A DNA stretch of 64,000 nucleotides from Aulostomus chinensis (lineage: Eukaryota; Chordata; Actinopteri; Syngnathiformes; Aulostomidae), in NCBI GenBank assembly GCA_037954235.1, contig JBBMOA010000017.1:19674527-19738526 (forward strand), in the 5' to 3' direction. Below the pieces are notes generated by a model. It saw only the letters and a program-made list of their open reading frames with translations. It searched no databases and had not been told where the DNA came from. The position numbers and the translations under genes were made by a program. This document shows positions 40,201 through 48,715 of this stretch, in pieces (position 1 is the first letter of the stretch; every line of letters begins with the position of its first letter).

Positions 40201-43200
40201 CACAGCGCCTCACAGGACTTAATTCTCCATCCCATCATTGGGAGACTGAGTTTGCCCTGATTTAATGAGCCGTCTCTCATTATCCAAACAACAAGGGTGA
40301 CGAGGTGGACATGACTTACTCCACGTCTCTTCGAGTATCTATTGACCTGGCTGTTTCCATTTGTTTTATAGGCTGGGGTTATGGTTGGGTGGATTGCCTA
40401 TAAAAATTTAACCTAATCCCTCAGACAAATGATGTAGTAACTTCTCCAGCAAGAGCCAAGAAAACTCCTTGAGGGCCTAGTTATTGTATTTCCTCACCAA
40501 GACAAACAAGAATAAGGTGTAGCTATTGGCAATTAACATTAGACACATTGCTCCCTTCCATGTTAACATCATCTTAAAGGTTACAGATATGCAATACTTT
40601 GCAATTTCAGACAGAGAATGTCCCTTTGAGTCATGGAAACACCATCATCTCTTCAGCTTGATAGGCGCATGTGTCTAGGCAAGAGGCGTATTTACATTAT
40701 TAAGCGGCGCGCCCGCAGTGGGGATGTTTTTTCTCCTGCCTGGGCACTAAACCCCAGCTATGCCTCTGTGTACCTTTTTGCCACATTCCACTGTTTGCTT
40801 TCGACGTGTGTTAATCAATCATGTGAAAGTGAATGGTGTGTTGACTCACATGCCAGTGTTTCCATTTGACTAAGCCGGCAGCTTATGGGTGAAATGCCTG
40901 AGCCCATGCCTTCGGACAAATGAGCAGGCTCAGCAGTGGCAGGCAGGGGTAATGCACTACCTGCTTGGAGGCATGTAGACACACTGATGAATGAGCAACT
41001 ACTTGATGCTACTCCTGTGCGATGACACCACTTTTATCTGCCACCCACACAGACGGTAGCCGACATCCTAACTCAGATCTATCTTTGTTTTCCGCGACAG
41101 ATATGGACTCAACACCTGCTCCTCCAGCTGCTCCGTCAGGTCCCTCAGCTGAGAAGAGGAAAGAGTGTTACTATAACTTGAACGACGCCAACCTCTGTGA
41201 CAACGTCTTGTCTCGTAACACCACCAAGCAGGAGTGCTGCTGCACGGTGGGAGCAGGTTGGGGGGACAACTGTGAGATTCACGCCTGTCCCGTTCCAGGA
41301 AGAGGTACAACAACAGGCTGGTGTTTTGTATGAGCTGAATAAAATATGCAAAGAATATTGTAAATGATAGGTGATCTGCAATTTGTTTCTAGCCCTTTTC
41401 TACTTTTTTATGTTTCAGATGATTATAACCAGTTGTGCCCTCATGGCAGTGGATTGCTACCTGTGCCTCTTTCCTCTACACAAAGTCTGGGAGAGCAACG
41501 GCCTTACATAGGTATTCACATCAGTATAAATAAGCGTATTTCAGCCATGACACAACATGTTCATTATTCCAATGAAAATCATTCATTTGTTGGATTCATG
41601 TTACTACTGTGTACCAGATATATTTCCTAAGATTTGGACGTGTGTTCACTTCCACTTGTGTTAATAAACTCTCATAAATACATTTATTTTATTGACATCC
41701 CTAAGCTTTTACAGCTTCCCTTTACACAAAACTTTATATTGGCAGAAAAGGTACAATGTCAGCCCCTGTTTTATTTTCACTTGCAGTAACTTTTAAAGCC
41801 AGATAAACAGTAATAATTCCTCACCACCTTTACAAGGGTGTCTCTGTCGCTTGCCAAGGCCTAATGGGATGCCTGCCTGCATACCTGACTAATTACTATA
41901 ATCACTGTGTGTCCTGACAGCGTCTTTTAAGAGAATTTAATGGCTTTGCAAGCAGGGTGCCAATATTTTCTGACACAGTGTTGACAGTTTTCGGTTTCTA
42001 GCACTTATGTCACTCCAAGGTGTGAATCTCTCTCTTCACAGATGCAAATGAGTGTGAAATGTTTGGATCAGACATCTGTAAGAATGGACAGTGTTCAAAC
42101 CTCTTCTCAACTTATACCTGCTACTGTCGCTCTGGCTTCTACTATGACAACATTCGCCTTGAGTGTGTGGGTAAGAAACCTTATTTCATTCTTATGTTAG
42201 AGATTAACTGTTACACTTTTACATGCATTTTTATCAAATGAGTTCTCAAATCTAGCTGTTTTTGACGATTTTCTGTTTGCAGGGTGCTTCAACTTTACAA
42301 ATATTCATTGAGCCACTTTTAAGTGATATTTTTATAGCGCAATATCTGTGTGCTACTTTGTTTTTCAGATTACGATGAGTGTGAATTTGGAAATGCCTGT
42401 GTGGATGGAGCTTGTGTGAACACGGCTGGGTCTTTTAACTGTTTCTGCAGCCCTCCGTTAGTTCTGGACAGCACACGGCGGCGCTGCATTGGCACCAACA
42501 CAACAGAAGGTGTGGCACATAGACACGTGAACGGTATTGTTTGGACAAATACTGTGCATGTAGTTAAGAAAACAGAGCGTGTTTTGTGAACCATTCTTGA
42601 TCGTTTCTCCCAGAAACTCTAGAGCCTAATCACGATGTGCACATGGATATCTGCTGGCAGCATCTAGAGGGGGACAACATGTGTGCAGAACCCCTCCAGG
42701 GTCGCAGAACTACGTACACCGAGTGTTGCTGCCTGTACGGCGTCGCCTGGAGTGGACAGTGTGCCTTCTGTCCCAGGAGAGACTCAGGTAAGAAGTATAA
42801 TATGCACAAAATGTCTTTTTTTTTTGTTCTTGGCAACAGTTGTTATTTTCAAAAATATGACTGTCACTTGTGCTGCTCCTTCCAGCCGACTATGCAGTGA
42901 TGTGCAACCTGCCTCGGAGAGGTGGTTCAGACAGTCTACGAGAGAGGCCAGGCTATGAGTATGGTCTTGAGGGGCCAGAGGATCCTGCTGAGCCTTTTAT
43001 ACCTCCATACTGGGACAACTACGGCAGCCCTGCAGGACCCTATGACATTCCTGAGAGTGTCCCTTTGTTCAACGACAATGACTACAGCATTCGACATCCA
43101 CCTGTCCGTGTACCCATCCATCAGCCCCCGGAGCACCAACCACGCCTTGTGGATTCCCAGACTGGTGGGTGTATACATCCCTCATAGACAAGGAGACACT

Positions 43201-46200
43201 GTCAGGATTATCTTTCCCTAACAGTGTAATATAGTATAATAAATATAATCTGCAGTCATGCATGGATGAACCATAAAGGGACTCGAAGAGCGTAGACCTC
43301 CACTAAGTCTGTCCATCTAATATTTCCTGAGAAATTCATGACTACAGCTTTAATATTTGATGAAAATAAACATACCCAGATTCACCATTTGATTGACATT
43401 TATGAGTATACTATGATATACATAGGAGCGGCAGCAATGACTTACACATGTTCACTGCTCTCATCTGGCAGTTATCTTTGAGATGGACCCAGGAGTACAT
43501 CCAAGTGTAAAAACCGTTCCCTAATGCCACCAGGTGGCACTAAGACTAATCTGATCTAAAACATAATTGATTCTACCTTGGCCAATTCAGAGTTCGGTGG
43601 AAACCGACCTCACAGTTCTTGCATATTTTAATTTCTTTGTTCATTTCATAAAGTAAAGGTCTTTCAGAGTTTGAATTAAAAGCAAGCTTTATGCAGAAGT
43701 CTAGTTGAGCTTGGAAAAAAACATCATTTACAGAAAGATTGAAGGAAAGAAAGGACAGGGGGATAATCGTGTTAAATCATTTTCATAGTCTTTTTTTTTT
43801 CTCGGTTATGAAAAATATCTAAACTACCCTTGGTAGGTAAAATAGTATTAGCCAATGTTTGGTAAACACCACAAACATCAGAACAGCTGTCCACTGCAGT
43901 TAGAGGTTGTCATGGTGATGCTAACTGCTTGTCTCCTCTGTAAAAGACAAGGATTCAGCTGGGAAACAACTCTATAACTCTGGCTTACGACTCAAAGTAT
44001 GTAACTAGTATCTGGGATTTTCATATCAGGAGAGACAAGACACTCTACTGAATGCAGTGGAGATGAATTGAACATGATGCAATGATATGAATTGTTTGTT
44101 TGTGGTGTCAACATGTGTGAAATTCACTCAGTTAAGTTCAGGCCTGTTGGGAGACATTTGGCTACATTGTGGCAAATACAAATATGTGTAAAAAAACATC
44201 AACAACATTATGAGGAGGAATTTTTGACAGCTTGGTGTATGATGTGACCCTCTGCACATTCGATCAATTAAATACCCGAGTTGCAGCGTGATTCAGACCC
44301 ACTCCAAAACTTCATGGGTTCCTCCTTAGTCAGTGTTCCACCCCTCCCTGGAGTCATGAAATTTGGCTTAGCTGTTAATCCTCCAGCTAATAGACAAACA
44401 AACAAACGAAAACATAACCTCCTTGGTGACGGTAATAAGTAAACTGTGTAATAGCGTGATTGACCACCTCGCAGAAGGGAGTAGAAGGACCTAGTCTATT
44501 ATGTAACAATAAAAGTGTCTGGGAAAGCTTCATTTTTAATAATATTTCCCCTCACATATGTCCTCCATTCAGAGCGCTACGACAGCTTCGAGGGTCTTCG
44601 AGCGGAAGAATGTGGAATCCTGAACGGCTGCGAAAACGGTCGCTGCGTTCGCGTGCGGGAAGGTTACACCTGCGACTGCTTCGACGGTTACGAGCTTGAC
44701 CTAAGCAAGATGGCCTGTATAGGTGGGTTCTTTCTCATCAACATCTTGGACACCTCTCTCTCTAGATTACCTGCATCCAGACACTTTACTGTGTTCCAAA
44801 TACAAAATGCTCAGGGACTTCCTAGAATCAACAAGCAATCAGTGAATTTAATCTCAGTGAACCCTCACTTCACAATTAATGTCTTTGGAGCCACGTCTTG
44901 GATTCATTTCAGTGAGGTACCTCATCATACAGTATATCATCAAGCTCAAGGAGAAACTTTGAATTAAACAAACGCACATTAAGTGATGTTTTATGAGATT
45001 CTAATGAAAGCGGTGTACTCTCCAAAAACCATTGTGTGTTAGCCTTTGGTCTGAATATGCCTGGTTACACACTGCCAAGAGCGAGGCCTTGAATCTTCAC
45101 CACTCAGTACACTACCTCAGATATTATATCTTTTAAGTGTGCTTTGTTTGTTTAGTAAGAAAGTGAGATTGTCTTGTTGCAATGAAAAGCTATGATTACA
45201 ATATTCTATCGGGCAGCTCCAAGGCCGCCCTTTTTCGCAAGGATACTGAGAGAGTTCCCACACTGGAAACATGTGGGAGCTTGTGCCATGCCTCCTCTTG
45301 TAAATATCACCACGAGCATTTCCCCATCACAACATGACATAAACAGGAGGGTCATTTGAGATTGACTGCTATAACACGACAATCAGACCTCCCGTACCGA
45401 ACAAGGGAAAAGAAAATCACTCGAAGGCCAAATGGAAACACTATCCAATCCATTGTTAATTTCACCATCATTCTGAGCAGTTTAATGCTCAAGGTGGACG
45501 GGAATAGAAGTTCAAACCATCCAGCCGACACGCAACATGACGACATGTTTGAATAAAGATATACAAGACCAGACATTATGCAACACATCATTTGTGTTGA
45601 GTGAAATGTGAATGTTGATGCAATGATTTTTCTTTTTCTTTTTTTTCCCAGCTAATAATCATCATGTTGTATTTTCAACACACAGAGGAACATGATGATC
45701 AATTCAATGACACGTTCCTCCTCAAGGTCCATTTAAGTCCGTCTGAGTTTCCCCAAATGTTAATATTTTCATGTTTTATTGAGGCTTTTAAAGGAACCCG
45801 CCAGTTTTTACAGAAAACAACCCCACTTATTTACCATCCATAAGATGATGGATACCTTTCTCTGGTGTGTGTGTGCAGTGGGGAGCTGAGATCCTCTGAA
45901 ACTGGCTTACTGCTAGTTAGCTTAGCGCAGTGAATGGAAGTGGAGGGGGAGTGTAACAGTAATCAAATACACTTTCTCCTGAATTAAAGGGTTATGCGTA
46001 ACATTTTCTATGAAATAACAATTTAAAATATTGTAATTTTAGAATCAGACACATAAGAGGAACTACATTCCCGTTACTCCTACTCATGTCTGCCTTCGAA
46101 AGAGAGGACGAACTACAACTTGTGGGAAATGAGTTATGCTAAACAGCCCTTACATTCATTGTGCTAAGCTAAGTAGCAGTGAGCTGGTCTCACTCTGGGC

Positions 46201-46703
46201 TCTGTGGGTCTCAGCTCTCTCAGAGAAGGATCCATCTGTCTTCTTGTCTGGTTGGGGGGGGGGGGGTGTGACCAATAACCGTATTTCCCAAAATATTGCC
46301 GTGTTTATATATTACATTATATTTCAAATTTAGTCTAATGGCTATTTTATATACCGTATGTGGTTAAAAGCTATACAACAATTTCCAAATCAATGTTATC
46401 GTGTGATTATTCAGGAATAAAAAAGCTAAAGTTGGACAAAGAGGAAGACCGACATGTGGCGCCGGCAGCTGTTTCAGCTGTGAAATTCCCCCCGCTGACT
46501 GACTCATCATGTCTCCTTTCCTTTCAGACATAAATGAGTGTGAAGACATCAGCGACAAGGTGGCCTTGTGTCAGAACGGGCAGTGTACCAACACAGAGGG
46601 ATCCTACAAGTGCACCTGTTTGCCGGGCTTTGTGGCCTCTGCCAAACCTCACAAATGCATCCCAGCGATCCCAGAGTCTGAGCTTAGGGAGGGTGGAAAC
46701 TGA
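819..46703 (+). CDS. ltbp2: Latent TGF-beta-binding protein 2, 5'-partial, 35 exons in window
   Basis: This is a secreted matrix protein of the fibrillin/LTBP family that associates with microfibrils. Coding exons: 819-1102, 2137-2239, 12036-12110, 16490-16612, 16691-16855, 18305-18634, 19441-19460, 19708-19744, 21480-21554, 22345-22470, 22934-23062, 23267-23386, 23658-23777, 26377-26496, 26646-26768, 26870-26995, 27102-27227, 27404-27529, 27689-27808, 28312-28437, 29335-29460, 29734-29853, 29988-30113, 32299-32421, 33068-33196, 39480-39608, 40044-40178, 41101-41304, 41419-41511, 42042-42170, 42369-42509, 42614-42787, 42886-43164, 44573-44722, 46528-46703. Every junction is AG/GT and the phases chain without a break over about 1,600 codons. 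Visible domains are hybrid, EGF, TB1, 18 EGF, TB2, 2 EGF, TB3, 2 EGF. Motifs VCGTWHCEN, HDVHMDICW and EECGILNGCENGRCVRV fit LTBP2. LTBP1 is the alternative, since TB2 looks LTBP1-like. The signal peptide and N-terminal EGFs lie upstream. Confidence 0.88.
1103..2136. other. ltbp2 intron between the linker and hybrid-core exons
   Basis: About 1.0 kb. Nothing recognisable apart from the terminal (TTG)n run abutting the acceptor. Confidence 0.7.
2137..2239 (+). CDS. ltbp2: ltbp2 exon: core of the hybrid (8-Cys) domain
   Basis: It encodes CGKPLPGLTKQDDCCGSVG followed by ASWGLNKCQKCPPKP. The CC doublet and the WGxxKCxxCP pattern are the centre of the LTBP hybrid domain. It starts in phase 0, directly continuing the 819-1102 exon, and ends in phase 1 before GTAACC. 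The acceptor sits right behind a (TTG)n run instead of an ordinary pyrimidine tract. Confidence 0.85.
4862..5335. repeat. Probable dispersed repeat (teleost TE fragment)
   Basis: The stretch contains GATGTCCTCAGGCCGGGATT, GTGAAATTTGGGAAAGATCT, CACCAGTTGGCATTATGTCT and CCAAGTTTGGTGAAAATCTG. The phrasing is typical of high-copy fish repeats with a CCA(C/T)CAGGTGG start. A short related piece (CCACCAGGTGGCACTAAGAC) recurs near 43527. Family unassigned. Confidence 0.5.
8232..8402 (+). mobile_element. Degraded SINE-like dispersed repeat
   Basis: The segment contains CCTTGAGCAAGACCCTGAAT, CCTAACTGCTCCTGATG, CATCAGTGTGTGAATGTG and a 3' end GCATTATATAAATGCAGACC. These blocks occur in the same order in an abundant teleost SINE family whose 3' tail typically reads like CTATATAAATGCAGTCCATTT. 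The 5' tRNA-like head is not recognisable, so it is truncated or eroded. It lies in the large ltbp2 intron. Confidence 0.6.
9117..9133. repeat. Poly(A) tract
   Basis: A run of 17 A. No retroposon body was recognised immediately upstream. Confidence 0.8.
12036..12110 (+). CDS. ltbp2: ltbp2 exon: end of the hybrid domain
   Basis: A 75-nt phase 1-1 exon encoding (A)YTVIANGQVECSTGYKRLN then ITNCQ. The ECxxGYKRLNxTxCQ motif closes the hybrid domain and leads into the DINEC start of the next EGF. It lies 9.8 kb downstream of the previous coding exon. Confidence 0.85.
12111..16489. other. 4.4-kb ltbp2 intron
   Basis: It contains the 17-bp duplication at 12816 and a C run near 13811. Open frames here are short and lack coding character. 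Nothing else is recognised. Confidence 0.6.
12816..12849. repeat. 17-bp tandem duplication
   Basis: AGCTTAAATAAGGCGCC occurs twice head to tail (12816-12832 and 12833-12849) in an ltbp2 intron. Identical copies suggest a recent duplication. Confidence 0.9.
16490..16612 (+). CDS. ltbp2: ltbp2 exon: calcium-binding EGF between hybrid domain and TB1
   Basis: A phase 1-1 exon starting DINECLLPGICRNAECLN, with six cysteines in cbEGF spacing and the Asn/aromatic positions of the hydroxylation consensus (CLNTKGSYKC). It ends at CHCV followed by GTAAGT. Confidence 0.88.
16691..18634 (+). CDS. ltbp2: ltbp2 exons: TB1 domain and Pro-rich linker
   Basis: Exons 16691-16855 and 18305-18634. The first carries LCYRSVSAGTC, the CCC triplet and GKAWGTGCDRCPLPG. 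The second completes TB1 with HFKEICPAGHGY, giving eight cysteines in all. It then runs into a roughly 85-residue linker rich in Pro, Gln, Ser and Tyr, with short YP(Q/L)/PQYP repeats. In the family this region is a flexible hinge between TB1 and the EGF array. It holds no cysteine here. Confidence 0.87.
16856..18304. other. ltbp2 intron within TB1
   Basis: Contains the CA/CG microsatellite at 17914-17960. No other feature seen. Confidence 0.65.
17914..17960. repeat. (CA)n/(CG)n microsatellite
   Basis: A compound tract in ltbp2 intronic sequence: ACACAC, then CTCGCGCGCGCGCG, then (CA)13. Alternating purine-pyrimidine with a CG core favours Z-DNA. Confidence 0.9.
19441..21554 (+). CDS. ltbp2: ltbp2 small linker exons, including a 20-nt microexon
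   Basis: Exons 19441-19460 (20 nt), 19708-19744 (37 nt) and 21480-21554 (75 nt). Together they encode DVEILSL, PDVVTDSPLKSA and a Ser/Thr/Asp-rich stretch ending DATM. All have AG/GT borders (GTAAGT, GTATTT, GTAAGA). The first is phase 1-0 and the second phase 0-1, so the pair is frame-neutral. The peptide is low complexity; the calls rest on splice signals and the uninterrupted frame. Confidence 0.72.
19745..21479. other. ltbp2 intron before the last linker exon
   Basis: Contains an A run near 20209-20221 and a T run near 21338. No gene or known repeat recognised. Confidence 0.6.
22345..22470 (+). CDS. ltbp2: ltbp2 EGF array module 1 (atypical start)
   Basis: It encodes GIDKCASTPSICGHGKC and continues with CIPVQTGYTCQCEPGF. 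Six cysteines are present, but the D-x-(D/N)-E-C calcium-ligand motif is replaced by G-I-D-K-C, so this module probably binds calcium weakly or not at all. The acceptor is TTTTTAAAG. Confidence 0.85.
22934..23777 (+). CDS. ltbp2: ltbp2 EGF array modules 2-4
   Basis: Exons 22934-23062, 23267-23386 and 23658-23777, all phase 1-1. They start DVNECDDDPC, DINECSMPNKC and DVDECSDPSSC. Modules 2 and 3 have the usual C-x-C between Cys4 and Cys5. Module 4 has C-x-x-C (FQCQACGIGF). Each keeps the D-x-(D/N)-E-C calcium motif. Confidence 0.9.
23778..26376. other. 2.6-kb ltbp2 intron between EGF modules 4 and 5
   Basis: Dominated in its centre by the GT-flanked tandem duplication (24965-25440). No further EGF-like exon is present: no D-x-(D/N)-E-C start next to an AG was found. 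Confidence 0.65.
24965..25440. repeat. Tandem duplication (period 243 bp) interleaved with GT microsatellites
   Basis: Two 171-bp units at 25007-25177 and 25250-25420 differ at only about six positions and show no indels. They start GTGCACTTGTTTGA and end just after CAACNCTACG. Each is preceded by a (GT)n tract (24965-24997 and 25178-25220), and a third, interrupted GT tract follows unit 2. It lies in the ltbp2 intron between EGF modules 4 and 5. Confidence 0.9.
26377..26768 (+). CDS. ltbp2: ltbp2 EGF array modules 5-6
   Basis: Exons 26377-26496 and 26646-26768, phase 1-1, starting DVNECLNQTICGRGRC and DVDECVLPGICLHGHC. Both have standard C-x-C spacing and calcium motifs. The donor after module 6 (GTCTGC) is weak. 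Confidence 0.9.
26870..29460 (+). CDS. ltbp2: ltbp2 EGF array modules 7-12, the C-x-x-C run
   Basis: Exons 26870-26995, 27102-27227, 27404-27529, 27689-27808, 28312-28437 and 29335-29460. All are phase 1-1 and 120-126 nt. Each starts D(V/I)DEC, and Cys4-Cys5 are spaced C-x-x-C: TCEKC, SCTRC, TCESC, TCIIC, TCTSC, SCTPC. Introns between the first four are only 106-176 nt. The uniform exon length, shared spacing and adjacency suggest tandem exon duplication. The donor after module 9 (GTTGGT) is weak. Confidence 0.9.
27809..29334. other. Two ltbp2 introns flanking EGF module 11
   Basis: Introns 27809-28311 and 28438-29334 surround the module 11 exon. Nothing recognised inside them. Confidence 0.6.
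29734..30113 (+). CDS. ltbp2: ltbp2 EGF array modules 13-14
   Basis: Exons 29734-29853 and 29988-30113, starting DVNECEDTSLCLGGQC and DINECLTIMGICGEGDC. They return to the C-x-C pattern (YSCSCPAG, YTCTCPNG). The calcium motif is intact. Confidence 0.9.
30114..32298. other. 2.2-kb ltbp2 intron
   Basis: A short CCACCACCACCACC tract near 31322-31336 is the only low-complexity feature. No exon or identifiable mobile element. Confidence 0.6.
32299..33196 (+). CDS. ltbp2: ltbp2 EGF array modules 15-16
   Basis: Exons 32299-32421 (DMDECSKDTVCIRGEC) and 33068-33196 (DQNECKEFGSSVCGTWHC). The second has a C-x-x-x-C spacing (YRCFRGCQSG). VCGTWxCEN with this long spacing is a recognisable LTBP2-type module just upstream of the last two array modules, and supports orthology. 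Its donor is GTTAGT. Confidence 0.88.
37430..38240. repeat. Repeat-derived segment in the 6.3-kb ltbp2 intron
   Basis: It holds the CACCTCCTTGGCAGAGGTAA fragment, an AATAATAATAAC low-complexity tract and the sequence TTTTGACCGTGGAAAACAAC, with a 'cagaaattacatgctgtgcctttaa' type end, all resembling interspersed fish elements. Boundaries and family are uncertain; no coding remnant is seen. Confidence 0.35.
38425..39236. mobile_element. Non-autonomous DNA transposon-like repeat
   Basis: The left end reads CAGTGGTGGAAAAATGAAAG followed by AGTAAAAGTGCAGAAGTATT. The right end reads GAGCAAATGTATGTAGTTAC then TCCACACCCCTGCTG. The two ends are imperfect inverted repeats (CAGTGGTGGA versus CAGCAGGGGTGTGGA). 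Such CAGTGGTGGAAAGTAAC-type ends and 'aagtaaaagta' interiors mark a common teleost hAT-like element. No clear 8-bp target duplication is visible. Confidence 0.5.
39480..40178 (+). CDS. ltbp2: ltbp2 EGF array modules 17-18
   Basis: Exons 39480-39608 (DINECVNETICGNHGFC) and 40044-40178 (DVNECEMSLALCGEALC). They are separated from module 16 by a 6.3-kb intron. Module 18 ends with the long loop CPNDNQEFDPITSQC characteristic of the last EGF before TB2 in LTBPs. Confidence 0.9.
40179..41100. other. ltbp2 intron before TB2
   Basis: No repeat or exon recognised, except an alternative in-frame acceptor near 41052 (CACACAG). Confidence 0.6.
41101..41511 (+). CDS. ltbp2: ltbp2 exons: TB2 domain
   Basis: Exons 41101-41304 and 41419-41511. 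They encode KECYYNLNDANLCDNVLSRN, then CCCTVGAGWGDNCEIHACP, then NQLCPHGSG, giving eight cysteines. This is the position that binds latency-associated propeptide in LTBP1, 3 and 4. Between Cys6 and Cys7 the sequence is C-E-I-H-A-C, the length of LTBP1 (C-E-I-F-P-C). An N-glycosylation sequon (NTT) precedes the triplet. An in-frame alternative acceptor near 41052 could lengthen the N-terminal side. Confidence 0.88.
42042..42509 (+). CDS. ltbp2: ltbp2 exons: two EGF modules between TB2 and TB3
   Basis: Exons 42042-42170 (DANECEMFGSDICKNGQC) and 42369-42509 (DYDECEFGNACVDGAC). Both are phase 1-1. The second closes with PPLVLDSTRRRC, the C-terminal loop pattern typical of the EGF ahead of TB3. 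Confidence 0.9.
42614..43164 (+). CDS. ltbp2: ltbp2 exons: TB3 domain and Tyr/Pro/acidic linker
   Basis: Exons 42614-42787 and 42886-43164. HDVHMDICWQHL opens TB3, TTYTECCCLYGVAWSGQC carries the CCC triplet, and ADYAVMCNLP ends it, for eight cysteines. The remaining 85 residues are rich in Tyr, Pro, Glu and Asp (PGYEYGLEGPEDP), matching the long linker that is distinctive of LTBP2. Confidence 0.9.
43165..44572. other. ltbp2 intron after the TB3 linker
   Basis: Holds a CTCF-like motif at 43527-43540 and the repeat tail at 44281-44436. No exon. Confidence 0.6.
44281..44436 (+). mobile_element. 3' fragment of a fish non-LTR/SINE-type repeat
   Basis: It contains CTTCATGGGTTCCTCCTTAG, GTCATGAAATTTGGCTTAG, AGACAAACAAACAAACGAAA and CATAACCTCCTTGGTGACGG. 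This order (degenerate 'atcggttcagtagtttttgcg' zone, AAAC tail, CCTCCTTGG) is a familiar repeat tail in teleosts. A related CACCTCCTTGGCAGAGGTAA fragment is at 37462-37481. Confidence 0.5.
44573..46703 (+). CDS. ltbp2: ltbp2 exons: two C-terminal EGF modules and stop
   Basis: Exons 44573-44722 and 46528-46703. The first encodes ERYDSFEGLRAEECGILNGC then ENGRCVRVREGYTCDCFDGY, one of the most conserved blocks of LTBP1/LTBP2. The second is a cbEGF (DINECEDISDKVALC) ending HKCIPAIPESELREGGN and TGA at 46701-46703. Confidence 0.92.
45787..45960. repeat. Dispersed repeat copy A (second copy near 55235)
   Basis: GGGGAGCTGAGAtC and a (G/T)TTAGCTTAGC(G/A)CA(G/A)TGAA block occur here and again at 55255-55310 inside pomt2 intron 16, with similar spacing. 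This suggests two decayed copies of one interspersed element. Family unknown. Confidence 0.4.
46253..46267. repeat. Poly(G) run
   Basis: About 14 consecutive G (GGTTGGGGGGGGGGGGGG context) in the last ltbp2 intron. It could form a G-quadruplex and is error-prone in sequencing. Confidence 0.8.
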
Positions 46704-48715
46704 AACAGTGACTGTTGAGCGCTGGCTTCTTCTGCTCCCTCAAAGATCCCCTTACACCCCTATTGCCCTTCTCCCGAGGGCCTGGCACTAAACCTCCAAC
46801 AGTAACGCTGAAACGTCCAAACTCGATTCCCCCCACACAAATATACACCCACACTTGCTTTCAGCACAGAATACACTCATTTCCCCCTCGTGCACCGACA
46901 AGAGGGCCAGGAATTCATTGTGCAGAGAATGAATTCATTACATGGGATTTAGCAGTACACCAGATATCCATTTGACTTAAAGGGATTTTGTGGACTGAGC
47001 TTTTACATTCAGTAACCCCGGGCAATTTGGTTTGCAGATATATTTTCCACTTTATTTTCTGTCACTTTTTCTTTTCTTGTGTTATTTATTTCTTTCACGA
47101 CGGGCCTCTGCAAACTTAGCTAGGAAACTACTTCAGAGGGTAAACATGATTCTGACCAATTGACTTCACTGACAATAAAAGTATTTTTTAAACCAATTCA
47201 ACATCACAAATCAGCCTGGTGAATTGCTGTCTTTTAAAACACTCCGCAGATATCATTTCACTCTGTTTTTGAATCAGCAGTAACCTTGGACTAAATGGAT
47301 GCTGAGGTTTCTATTCTTCGGGATAAAAGTGAAACTTAACCCATAAAGTGTATTTTGAATTTCAGGTACTCACAAACACGTGTCTTGAACTCAGAGGGGT
47401 GTTTGTTTTCTTCCTTCATTACTTATTTGTGGTTCCAGAAAGACCAGGCTGCACTTTATCCAGCCGTATGCCCAGTAATCCACAAACACTTCTGTTAAAG
47501 CTAAAAACGAACTCCAGCACCAGCATGAGCAAGTGTTAGTGTGACCAGCTGGCAAATTCTCTTGCGCTCCTTCACGGTAGCACAGACCTTGCAGTTTAAT
47601 AGTCATTAGTTTCAAGTCAAACATTCATGGCTGGCTCTTTCTGCAATCTTGAATCATGACAAAGTAATGCAAAACATCTCTGTGAGCTCCACACACCATT
47701 TGGTGAGTACTTGGAAGGCAACATACACTTTTGGGGTGAAATATCACTTTAAATTCAAGCTGAACACCAAGTTGAAGAATCTCCGGACCAACAACTGGGA
47801 TGAAACCACCAACAAAATTTCAAGACTTCAGCCTGGACCTGGGAAGACTCTAGATGTATATGATGATGTGATTATATAATGTTTTGTAAAAGGTGCAATA
47901 GGTATTAACTACCTTCCTCTGTTTGACACCATTTTGCATATTTTTCTCTTCCACGGTGCCAGTAATGAAGTAGTACAACCTGGACTCTGATCCCAACAGT
48001 ACTAACTTTTTTTTAACACCCCTGACAGTACCACATGTACCAAACTTTTTTAACAACAAGAAGTTAAATTAGTCCTTTTTTTTTTTTTAAGAAGAGGCAA
48101 GTACAGTGCCACTGGATCCCTGATCTGTCACCAGATCATTCCCACGTATGTGCATCTCTGAATGCATGTAAAGACAAAGGCTTCATTGGAGAGGTTTTGG
48201 TATATTTTGTACAGCTCTAGTACTATGTTTTTTGTTTTTTTTTACATACTCTCTTAATGCATTATAGCACAACCAATAATTTGTCTGACATAAAACATGA
48301 AATATAATTATAAAAAAAAAATCCGGCATTATAGCTTTGTAGATGTATACATGTCTGTACAAAAGTTTTTATGTATGAGGAGAGTGGCTGACACTGTACC
48401 AGAGGAACTGTGTGTGTATACCCTGCCCTGTGGAGCAGACCATGAAATATATATTTTTTTGGAAGTGGCAGCACTGTTCTAATCGCAGACATTTTGTCTC
48501 TAATTACAAAGACAATGCTTTTGAAATGCAAGCACCAACTTGTGTAACTCTACGGTTAAATAATAGTGATTATTTCTTTTAGTCTCCGTTGAACCCTTAT
48601 GTCATGAATGTATCGTAGACAGCATCGGCCTTCTTCATCTGGTTTCTGTATTTCCGCTCATACCTTTTGTGTCTTTTATATTCAGGTTTAATAATAAAAA
48701 AGAAAAATAATGGCA
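46704..48715 (+). other. ltbp2: Probable ltbp2 3' UTR with two poly(A) signals
   Basis: No exon is recognisable here. AATAAA hexamers occur at 47174-47179 and 48693-48698. The second is followed by an A-rich tail and would give a 2.0-kb 3' UTR; the first would give about 0.5 kb. The sequence is AT-rich with several T runs. Which site is used cannot be told from sequence. Confidence 0.5.

Larger units (their letters stand above)
44723..46527. other. Last ltbp2 intron
   Basis: Holds dispersed repeat copy A (45787-45960) and the G run at 46253. No exon. Confidence 0.6.

Noticed and set aside
47174..47179. AATAAA as the sole ltbp2 poly(A) signal
   Set aside because: Possible, but a second hexamer at 48693 makes the choice undecidable; recorded as an alternative only.
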